This document shows, piece by piece, positions 43,872 through 55,700 of a stretch of DNA of 64,000 bases (position 1 is its first letter; the number at the start of each line of letters is the position of its first letter). The DNA comes from Sanderia malayensis (lineage: Eukaryota > Cnidaria > Scyphozoa > Semaeostomeae > Pelagiidae): the NCBI GenBank assembly GCA_013076295.1, contig RQOL01000882.1:1674001-1738000 (forward strand), given 5' to 3'. Position numbers and translations under genes: made by a program. The notes under the pieces are model-generated. The model saw only the letters and a list, made by a program, of their open reading frames with translations. It made no database searches and was not told the DNA's origin.

Positions 43872-46748
43872 GTTTAGTCTTGACAAAACTTGCAATGGTA
43901 TGTGTAACTAAAAGCAGAAAAATTTGTTTTATTGTTTCAATTTAGTGTGTGGGGACAACAAATAACTTGCACATAGGAAACATGCAATTGGTTATTATTT
44001 CAAACCTGGTTGGTTGAACAAGACATGCAGATACAGACAGATATCAGTGGGGTACTATTTGCCACTTTTTTATAAATAAAAGAGAAATATGTCCCAAAGT
44101 TGAAGAAACCAAAGAGTCAAAGTAAACTACTGTTCTAAATTTTTTATTTCATTCCAGTGTTTTATTGTTTAACTTTTGTGTGCAACTTGGATTGTGTACA
44201 AACTTTGTTGGCCATATACTGTAGACACTGTACCCAACCAGCCATGTACTGCAGACACTTTGCTTTGTATAGCATGGAGTGTTTGCAACAAAGCAGGCTG
44301 CAGTGTATGGAGACTTTGACAAGATCTCCTGTTTAAAAGGAACTATCCTATTGCTCAATTGCAATAATCTATTGTTATTTTCCATTGTTCTATTGCTCTC
44401 ATAGAATTTCAAATTCTGGTGTACAACTTACACAACAGCATCTTTTTTGAAACATAATAAAATATGTGTACTTTGAGAAATCTAATTCTTAATGGAAATA
44501 AATGCGTGTAACTTTTAAAAAGACAATTGAAAACTGGAAGTATAATTGCGCTCCTCGCCATTACATGATGCACACTGCAAACTACTCTAATAAAGATTGG
44601 CCTATTAATTGTTGTATGATTTTTGTTAAAAAGCAAGTCCAGACAAACAGGGTATAGTTACGAATGAGTAATTTGAAATAAAGATCAGATTAAAAATCAC
44701 TGTTTATACCTTATAAAAGTCGAAGTCAGCCAAAAAAGTAAATAAAGGGATTAACAAAAAATCATCGATCAAAATTGAAGTGGTTTTTATATTTGTCGAA
44801 ATTTCATTTGGATATCAAAGAGATTCTTGACATAACTTTGCAAAACTTTACTCACCAAATCTTGCAATCTTCCAGACTTAGTTTCTCTAATTTGTTCTCA
44901 ATTTTCGTTAAAATTAGCTTTAGTTGTGAAATATTTAATATATATTTTGGTGTTATCACGTAGGCAACTTTTGATTTGTCAAAATATTATCATGGTTGTC
45001 TTTGACGACAATCAAACAATAAAAACAATTGTAAAGTTGAAGTGGATTGCCTTTTGAAAACATTGACAATAAATAATCAAAAAACCCTCAGTTTAAGAGT
45101 CCCAATAGTTTTCAAAGTACAAGGCTGTAGTATTAAAATTTTCAATGTCAGATTTCTCAAAAATGGATAAAATTCAATATTTGTTTCTCCCCCGGCAATA
45201 ACTCCACAGCGCAATGGCCATGATGTCAATTTTTAATAAAAAAGCTCCATTAGACGGGGCTCTCATTTGCGGAAATTCTCCACTTAAGTCGGACTTTATT
45301 TGATCCAACACCCACTTACCGTATTTCCTCGAATAAGCCCCCGGGGGCTTATTTGCAAAAAAGAAATTTTATCCTGATTATTGTTTAATATTAAGCACAA
45401 TAAATGCTATATGATGCAGCAAATCGATGAAGATATTGGTTTAAACTTGCTGCTACTTGCAATATACATTCACGGAACAGCTTCAATGTCTGGAAACTTG
45501 GGCTCAATATCCTTGCAAATGATTATCAGGGGGTATCAGGTTCGGGGGAGGGCTTATTCGAAGGTGGGGGCTTGTTCGAGGATTTACCATACCTTATTTC
45601 CTGTAATAAAAAAGCCCACCTTCTTTTAGCCGCCCCCTCCAAAAAGCGCCCACCCTAAAATAAAAAAGTGTCAACTAAGTCGTACATTTTCACTGTTTTG
45701 TTCAAATAATTTTGCAAAATATTTTTCTAATCTTCCAATTAGTAAGCGCCCGGGCACTTATCAGAGGGAATACCGTACTTACTATTTTGAAGAATTACCC
45801 CAAGTCCGTTTCAAAAAATTCAATGAATGTCGGTCCAACTAATGCTCACACCCCCCCCCCCATCCTTTACTTCTTTTACAAAACCTTTGCTTTCCAGGGC
45901 GCTTGCAGATTTCGGCAGATTTAGCGAGCTTAATGCTGCAATAAGGGCTGAGACTTACTTAATTAACTGATTTTAAGAATGATTTTTTCATGATGCATGT
46001 TTTTATCAAGTTTTTATCGTTTGTCTGTGAGAAATTCTTCTATCCAGAAAGGAAAAGAGGAATCCCATATGGTGAAGTTAAAGACCAAGTTCTTCATTAA
46101 ATTGATTTATCATGTATCCTGTCAAAAATAAAATGTACAATTTCAAATCACAACAACCTTTACATATTTCAAAATTATTCAAACGTCAATTTCAAAGATG
46201 GATCAAAGTTTGCATTGCAGAGGGCAGACACAAAACTGCAAGGGTTTGCCGTAATTAAAAATAATCAACAAGCAAAAAGGCAGAAACGTTGAAAGAAAAG
46301 AAATTTTCTGTCTGCCTGTCAAAAATTTGTTTTCCGAAAGTATTTTCACTGAAAAACATGAATAATTAAATACCATATCGCGGGTAATTATTTCATAAAA
46401 ATTATCATGAAGACAATGAAATTGACGACAGAGAAAATTGCTAATTGAGAAATCAAACAATGAACATTTTAATTTGATTGACAGATTTCCCAATTATTTA
46501 ACCCGTGAACGAATCACGTGTACAATCAACTGATCAGTTTACATACTGTCACCCACTTAAACCAATCAGCAGCTTGTTAGCACGTGATAAAATTTCCCCA
46601 GAAACATGGCAAATTTTTCTCCATCTTGCACGGTCGAGATAACATCGTGCCATCTCACCAAAATCTATTTCCAATTGTTTTCACAATCAGTGATAAAACG
46701 AGCAAGACACATATCTGGAATCTCGCATCCAAAACTTTTCTGTTTAAA
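43872..46748. other. Divergent spacer, coiled-coil gene / PSAT1
   Basis: 2.9 kb with no convincing exon. It holds two adjacent TACCGTATTTCC-type MITEs (45317-45589 and 45590-45777) and the PSAT1 promoter side: E-boxes CACGTG at 46515-46520 and 46581-46586 and a CCAAT (accaatcagc) at 46562-46566, all within 240 bases of the PSAT1 start codon. Confidence 0.45.
45317..45777. mobile_element. Two abutting MITEs, TACCGTATTTCC family
   Basis: First copy begins TACCGTATTTCCTCGAATAA and ends near 45589 (cttgttcgaggatttacca); the second begins TACCTTATTTCCTGTAATAA and ends TTATCAGAGGGAATACCGTA at 45777. The two share the ta at the boundary, as expected for insertion at TA next to an existing copy. Confidence 0.6.
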
Positions 46749-49700
46749 ATGGCTAACGAAGATAGAGTTAAAAACTTTTTCCCTGGACCTTCTGCACTTC
46801 CAGTTGAGGTGAGTTTCGCTGAATTTCTCGGCAACGTGCGATTTTCCTAATTTGGCCTACACTTCTCTTAATATGGCAGATTCCTTATTTGGGATTCGTG
46901 CCAAAATTTGAAACTTCTCATCACCATGGTGTAAAAAAGTGGGTATAATATTAATTCCTTGTAGTAAATAATTAGTTTGTTTCGAATTTCGTTTTTTCTA
47001 AAAAATTATTTGAAGAGTTATTATTTTAAATCGTTGTTTTGCCCTTTCCTTATTTTGACGAGGACATCAATTTTGGGGAGGCGCCGCGCCCCGTTGTTAG
47101 GCTTTGTCTTGCTCGTGTCTACAAATCTATTTTGATTGCAATTAAAATCAAATGAATAAATAAATAAATATAAATATGCAAGAATGTAAACTGATATGAA
47201 AGGAAACGTGTGTTTTGCCTAAATAATCTGCTACGATAGTTGTGATAAGTTACTGATTATTTTTTCATTTCCTTTACTTTGAAAATGAAGTTCTTGAAAT
47301 TTGCATTTCAAAAAGTTTAACACTCGAAGCAACCACAACACAAAATAACAGTGTATTTCAGTCTTCAAACATGGATGTTAACAGTGAAGGTTTTCCAATG
47401 AAATAAAGATGTTAATATTAATTACAACTTTCATATTTTTTGTTAGGTCCTACACAAGGCCGCGAAAGAAATGTTAAACTACAAAGGGCTTGGATATGGG
47501 GTCATGGGTAAGTTTTGGATCCTACTTCCTCATTATCACCCGGGGTAATGTCTGTGCAGTACAGTGGAGGCTGTGCAGTACAGTGGAGGTTGTTCAGTAC
47601 AGTGGAGGGATAACATCAGTACAGTGGGGGGATAACATCAGTACAGTGGAGGTTGTTCAGTACAGCGGGGGGCTAACATCAGTACAGTGGAGGGATAGCA
47701 TTGAGTACAGTGGAGGCTGTGCAGTACAGCGGAGGGCTAACGTCAGTACAGTGGAGGGATAACATGATTTGTGTGGGGGGATAACATCAGTACAGTGGAG
47801 GCTGTTCAGTACTGTGGAGGGATAACATCAGTACAGTGGAGGGATAACATGATTCATGTGGGGGGATAACATTGAGTACAGTGGAGGCTGTTCAGTACAG
47901 TGGGGGGATAACATTAGTACAGTGGAGGCTGTGCAGTACTGTGGAGGGGTAACATCAGTACAGTGGAGGGATAACATGATGCTTTTGGGGGGATAACATC
48001 AGTACAGTGGAGGCTGTTCAGTACTGTGGAAGGATGACATCAGTACAGTGGAGGGATAGCATGATTCATGTGGGGGGATAACATTGAGTACAGTGGAGGC
48101 TGTTCAGTACAGTGGAGGGATAACATCAGTACAGTGGAGGCTGTGCAGTACTGTGGAGGGGTAACATCAGCTTCCTGTCAACTTACGCTATTTTATAAAG
48201 AATAGCTATTTTTCACACTCTACCTAGGCAACCATTAGTAAATGCGTTACCCAACAATGAAATACACGCTTTTTTTTATAAGGAACCTAGCTCGGGCCTA
48301 GTTCTTTAAATTTCTTATTTTGAGACCTCTTTTGACCACTTTGTAGTTCTAAAAGTTCCTTAATTTTAAGTTCGCATTTAGTGGACATAATTAGTACAGA
48401 CGCAAGAAAAGCATTCAAATTCAACGTTTTGCTATAAACTTGTGAAATAATAACAGGTAAAAACATGAAGAAGCTTCATATAATGCAAAAGTACTGAAAA
48501 TCAAGGGAACCGGCTTCCTAATTGTAAATTGTGCGGAAATATAAATATATTCAAAATTAAAAAGTTCCTTAGCGACTTGGCCTTTAGTAGCAAAAGTTCC
48601 TTAAGTTTTTTGACCTTCTACATGTAGGTTCCTTATAAACGGTTCCTTATAAAAAAAAAAGCGTGTATAAGAAAAAAATTACACGCATGTAATGTAAAAA
48701 ATGTGTCGAATGTGTTATGAGATGATAAAACTAACTGAAGATACAATAGAAGCAGAAATTATTCACATCCGCAACCGCAAGACTGTAAAAAGTTTGCAAA
48801 TATCAATGTCTCTCAGTCAAGTAGTTTAGAATTTATTTACTCTAACTCATGTAGATCAAAGGTGTTTGTCATAGGTAGATTTATGTTTTGCTTGGCATAA
48901 CTTAAGACGAGTAAGAACAAAAGACCTTCATTTTTAGGTCAATAAAATAACACAACAAAATCGCCATCTGAAAACGGCATGGTTGCGCTAAGGCCTCCGC
49001 TGTACTGATGTTATCCCCCCACAGTACTGAACAGCCTCCACTGTACTGATGTTATCCCCCCACAAGCATAATGTTATCCCTCCGCTGTACTGATGTTACC
49101 CCTCCACAGTACTGCACAGCCTCCACTGTACTGATGTTATCCCCCCACTGTACTGAACAGCCTCCACTGTACTCAATGTTATCCCCCCACATGAATCATG
49201 TTATCCCTCCACTGTACTGATCTTATCCCTCCACAGTACTGAACAGCCTCCACTGTACTGATGTTATCCCCCCACACAAATCATGTTATCCCTCCACTGT
49301 ACTGATGTTAGCCCTCCGCTGTACTGCACAGCCTCCACTGTACTCAATGTTATCCCTCCACTGTACTGATGTTAGCCCCCCGCTGTACTGAACAACCTCC
49401 ACTGTACTGATGTTATCCCCCCACTGTACTGATGTTATCCCTCCACTGTACTGAACAACCTCCACTGTACTGCACAGCCTCCACTGTACTGCACAGACAT
49501 TACCCCGGGTGATTATTTCAATTTGTTATTGAATAAGAGAGCGACTTGAAAGAAATACACGTATTTATATGTTTATAAAGATACTATTTTATTTTTTCCC
49601 GAAGCTGAATTATCCTTGGAATTTTTCGATTTTGAACTCTAAAATATTTGAAAGTAATTCCTCCTAGCCATGTTTTGCTTTGTGAGCTCAGCCCAGATCA

Positions 49701-52700
49701 AAAAGTGTTAGTCTTGATAACAGTTCAGTCTTATTCTTACATTATTACATACAAATTCAGCTGTTATATAGTACCTGTTACTTTCACACATTTAATTCTC
49801 AGATAAAATCAGGCATCAATGATATTCAGAAACATATGTTGTGGTGATATCAAGAAGAAGAGGAGAGGTGTTGTTTATGTTGCTCTATCTTTCTTAGCTG
49901 ATGACACCTAGTGTATATCATAATTTTATATTTCAGAAATGAGTCATCGCTCAAAAGAATTCCAAAATATTTGTGCTGAAGCTGAACAAGACATCAGAGA
50001 TTTAATGTAAGTGTAATACAACTGGCAGTATTGATCAGATATATTTGCACAGCTCACCTCAGCTCCACCTAGTTTTTGGTAATTCCCCTTCCCAGTTGGG
50101 CAGTGACAGTGTGATTCCCTTTCTCAGTGACTTGTGTTTCTCAACTGGCTGAAGATTGGGGATCACCCTTCTTGTTGATGCAACGGATTGGAGATTCCCC
50201 TTTAATACTTTTCTGCTCTGGTTTATGGTCTTTCTCTTAACTGGAAGACACAATTTGCTTAATATACTACAATTTTTAAATGAGAAGCAACTTTAGCTGA
50301 AGAAAGTTAATTGGGGACTCCATCTCCAGAAGAGTAGCTTGGTGATTCCCCTATCACTTGAAGCATTGACTATATGATTAAGATTGTAAATGCAGGATTT
50401 GAAGCGATATTCAAAGCGATTCAATGTAGATTTTTGTGTTGAGTCAGTAGATTTGATGCTTTCTTGTTTGTGGTTTAACATGCAGCATCCTTTCCATGCA
50501 CCATGTAGTTACAACTAACAGTCAATGTACATCAGTGAACTTCTTTCTAAAGACATTGTATCATGTTGTAGGGTTATACCAGACAACTACAAAATCATGT
50601 TTTTACAAGGTGGATGCACAGGGATGTTTGCAGCTGTTGCACTCAACTTCTTACCTGGTTTGTTCACCTCTCTACTTGTTTTTGAACGTAACTCATAATC
50701 AGTGGCGTAGATAGAGGGGGTCAGGGGGCAAAAAACCCCCCTGTTGAGGTAAATTGCTGTTTTGTCGGAAAATTGCTGATCTTGTCGGAAAATAGATATC
50801 TTCTGTTTACGTTCAGTTCTGGCTAATTTTTAAATTTTGTCGGAAAATCTGAATTTCTCTCCCCCCTATAAAATTTCCTCTATCTACGCCATCGCTCATA
50901 ATGATGATGTGGAAGAGATGTTTTTTACAATTGTTTTGTCTTTTTCAAAGATCATTAGTTTGCATGTCTAGAACACAATACCGTATTTCCTCTATTAAGC
51001 GCCCGGGCGCTTAATAAATATTTCGCAAAATTGGGTGGGCGCTTATTAGAGGGGGGCGCTTATTGGAGGGGGGCGGTTATTTCATAGTCCTAAAATTTTA
51101 AAATCAAGCATCTTCAAAAACAAAACAATAATCTTATGTTAACAATAATAGTGTATAACAATAATCAATGATAACAAAGTTCCGATTGTTATTCATTGAC
51201 ATACGTTAAAAAATGCTATGTTAGCATTTTTTTGGAAGAAATGATAAATGCTACAGCATAGTAAAGCCCCACACATGGACATTGAATTGACAAATATTAA
51301 AAATGGATATTTTCCTTAAAATATAATGACTAACTTTGGTCTTAAACTACTTGCTTATGTTGCCATTGATAAAAGAAAGGAATTGATGTCTATTCACATG
51401 TTTCTACGCTATTATTTGAACCAATCAGTGAAAATGTAAGAATTCTATTAACCGCCCTGGGCGGTTAATAGAGGGGGGCGCTTATTTCACACTTTTTGAT
51501 TTTAGGGTGGGCGCTTATTGGAGGGGGGCGGTTAATAGAGGGTGGGCGCTTAATAGAGGAAATACGGTACTCTGTTTTAATAATAATAAATTGCGATACA
51601 ATTTAATCTTTGACTTAATTTGTTTACAGAGGGAAAATCAGCTGATTATATCATCACTGGCACATGGTCAGACAAAGCAGCAATTGAGGTATGCAAGTCA
51701 CAATAATTCATGATAATTTCATCTAAAAACTAAAATATCTCTTGTAAACTGTAACATGTATCCAAATGTAAAGGCCATAAAGTTACATGCTCATAAATGC
51801 ACCAATATTATCCCATACTTTGCTGCTTCCCTCAGCCTCCCTTTAGTAGTCACCGTTATTACCGCTACGAGGCTAACCCTCCTAGTGGTTTTTGACAACA
51901 CTACAAAAGCTTGATATGTTTCTTGGCTTAACTGCATTGGAAAGGAAGGATAAGATAAAATACAGGAGTTGCACATTAAACTTGTTTAAAAGGCCACCTG
52001 CTGAATGAGTTATCTTCTAACTTGCATATTTTGGGTAACAATATAAGTTGTGCATGCTGAAGAACCCTATGCTCCACTCAGTACGTTTGTGATAATTCAA
52101 CCCTAATTAGCTTTCTCTATTGTTTAGGCTGAAAAGTATGGAAAAGTAAACAGGGTACTTCCAAAAGCAACAAAGTATACAAGTAAGTTGATGCAAGTTT
52201 AATAAGTTATTGCACCATACTTTATCATCTTTCGCAAAACCATACCAACTATCAAGGAATGCACTCCACATATTAGCACTGCCTTTCTTTAAATGGCTGA
52301 TCAGCAATGCCTGTAGTGGATATGGTAATCTATTAAGATAACAGTTTAAAGTTTAGAACAATTCAAGTTCTAAAGTAGATATATCGCAGTGCAAGTGTGA
52401 GGGTCACAAGACTGGAACTGCGCAATAGGAATAATATAACAAAACAATAGTTAACAGTGTGATACGCAATAAGTATATATATAGCGGTGATCATAATAGA
52501 TAATAATGAGTTCTCAACACAATCAATCTGTAATCATTAACAATCTGAGCTCAGTGGAAAAACTGTTCAACACAAAGAAATGATAGTCTTTGTGTTAGGT
52601 GTTGATCTCTGTGTCACTTGGATCTCCTAGTCAGCATTGCAAAAGGATAAGAGCTACTGCATGCATGGTTGTAATGTAATATTACTTGTTACATGTACAC

Positions 52701-55700
52701 ACATGGTTGTTACATTTGTGATATGTTGTTTCTTTCATAGGCATTCCACCTAAATCTGAATGGAAGCATGACAAAGATGCTGCTTATGTGTACTACTGTT
52801 CAAATGAAACTGTTGGGGGTAAGTCTGTCTCTGTTCTTTCAGATGTTTTATATGCCTGCCTGTGAACGTGGCTCAGTTGATGACAAACCAAGAACTAATG
52901 AACACTAATGAACATGGATTATCAGAGAACTCTTTAGCAATAACTAAGCTTGTGAGCATGGGTTAATAATGAACTCTCTGGGAAGTCCTTTGCAATAGCT
53001 ATTGTCACTCACTTTGAAATTTCTATGGTGTGTTGATGTTGATCACCGGTATAGGAGTTGGGGAAACCTTAATAGAAATATTGTTTGGTCTTATATGATA
53101 TGATCTGACCTCCATCCTGTGTTTTTGAGTGTAATTATAAACGAATAAACCAAGGAACTTCACGGCTGAAGATATTATTAATATTATGGTTGGGGGAGAG
53201 GGTAGTGATCCAATTTTATGCTGAAGGGCTGGCAATATCCCAAATAAAACTTTCATAAATAGCTTAACCTAATCTTAACCTTGCAAATAGAATTGAGTGA
53301 AACCGGCATTGAGTTACACAAAAATAACTTATGGTCATTGTGAGGAGATAACTGATGCTGGGTGCCATTGTAGAAGAATGTCTGCTGTACAAAGGTGTGC
53401 AGTAATATTTCACTGTGATCTGTTTAAAGGGAATTAGATGTTTGGTTTGGGTGACGAGCCATACCCAACGCATTGTAAACTTGGCGATTTCATTCGTTAT
53501 TATTCGTTATTTGAGCAATCTCGTTGTACGCAAAAACCACCAAGGCATTAGACATCAGAAATGCATAGTATGTGAATGCAATGGCTCGTCACCCTAATGC
53601 GACCTTGATGCAAAAAAGCAAGGGAAATATTAAAATTCCTGTTAATTGCTGACAAATATTGGGTAATGTTGCTTTGATGTTTATTTTGTTCGATTGCCAG
53701 CAACAGCATTGCCCATTACAGATTCTGCCATCATGTGGCGGGAATAATTTCGTGCCAGGAAATTACCCTAACGAACGGGTTCCATATGCATGGTTATGTA
53801 TTGGCCGTCGTATATGACATTTTGTTATACGTGACCCATTTGGCGAGGGTCAGTCACTGACAGGTCAGAGTTCAGAGGTTACAGGTCAGTCAAGTGATAT
53901 TGTGTACTTCCTGTTTGATTGATTGACCTCGGATGATTGACTGATAAATTATTCAATGCTCTGTTTGGACCAACCAACCAACCCGGTTTGGCTGAATTGT
54001 GGAATGTGTCCTAGGTTGGTGGTGTGGAATGTGAATCGTTGGGTTGAAATTGCTTTTTTGAGAGAGGGTAATTTAAATTGTAAATGCAGGAATTCAAAAG
54101 TGTGTTGGTTCAAACAGGGCACCATAAACTTTTGGTCGGCATAACATTATTAATTAGATTTGCATTTGCTTAATTTTTTACTGGGAAGCTGCAACATTCC
54201 TGTCCCTCTTACACCCTTTAACTGTAAACTAATGCTAGGGGAACGATAATTTGATACAACGGCGTTTCGTTTTATTTCAATCAATGTACACGTTTTTATT
54301 TTATAAGAAACCTAGCTCAAGCCCTACTAGTAAAAGTTTCCAAGTTTTCTATTGTTAAGGAAAACAATAGACAAAGAATCTATTGTAGTTTGACACAAGT
54401 TCAACTAGAAAGTTTCTTATAAAGTGGTTTCTTATAAAGAAAAACGTGTATAGCGTTCGGCTTAGTTCATTTCACCGTTTCTTTATCCATTTATTTTTAG
54501 AGGTTTACCCCATCTCCAAATCCAAGCCCATCTGTTCATCCCAACTTTACACTCTCACCCATCATAATACTTTAGTGTGCCAGCTGTACAGTCCTGGTTC
54601 AATGTCCATAGCGATGGATATAGTGTTTCTGATACCCGCGATATTAATCAGTTACTCTTATTGCAACAATAGGAATCGAGTTCAACGAAATTCCAGAGAC
54701 CAACGGTGTCCCTCTCATCTGCGACATGTCATCAACATAATGACAAAAGAATTTAATGTTACAAAGGTATGTCCTTCATCATCGTGTATCGTGAATTCTT
54801 TTTTATTTGTTTTATGAACTTTAGTAAATATTAATCGAGTTAATGTACTATAAATGGCACGAGGCCGAAAGGTTTTGTATTGGGTAATAATCTTGGTGCT
54901 TCATTCGGGAATGATCTTTTAATAAGAATAAAAATTTAGTATGTTGAGTATGGTTGGGGGTGATGGACAGGCAGCCCTTTTAACTGTACTCTCACCCTCA
55001 GATTTCCCCACTTTTGCCCTCGACTTTTCTTTGCGATTGCTGAGTGCTTAGCTGAGGGCATCAAGTACAATTTTTTTGAATATTAAGAATATAATAGAAT
55101 ATTATATTCTTCTTTATTATCATTCTATTTATTGCTTCTTATTATATTCTCCTTCAATATTTTGAATAACTCGGGAATTTTGAGGCCCTGGGCCAGAATT
55201 CAACTCTCATCATTTTTTATGCACAGTGAACAAGTATTGAACAATTGCTAACCTTGTTTGTTGTCATATTTATTTCAGTTTGCTTGTATTGTCGGTGGTG
55301 CCCAGAAGCTTCTTGGACCAGCAGGTGTCACCATTGTCATTGGTAAGATAACCGCAGCAATAGTGGACAAATCTAACAAAAGTCCTTAGACATTTCAACC
55401 CACCTCTCTCCCAAGAAATATTCTTTAGAATAGTTTTATACAATATCGACAAAATTCTATTTGCAATATGATCGTAGGGTTCTGATTGAGAGAACAACGC
55501 TGTTTTGTGGGAGTGTGGGGTTGAAACTCAAAGCTGTTCAAGGCTCATTACAAGTGTTTCAAGGACTTTGTTCCATTTTAGCGAATACATTTTTATGTCG
55601 ATATCAACACATTTTAACCTAAGTCACATCGTTACATTTGAATCTTGTTTCTTTGCATATGAATTTGATGTGAATACATATTCACATTTATTCATCATAT

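Noticed and set aside
47490..47762. VQYSGG-repeat protein
   Set aside because: Runs from a PSAT1 exon through its donor into the foldback arm repeats.
54499..54766. Longer PSAT1 exon 8 starting at the acceptor near 54499
   Set aside because: Sequence 54500-54670 has no PSAT similarity; the acceptor ending at 54672 gives the conserved GIEFNEIP in phase.
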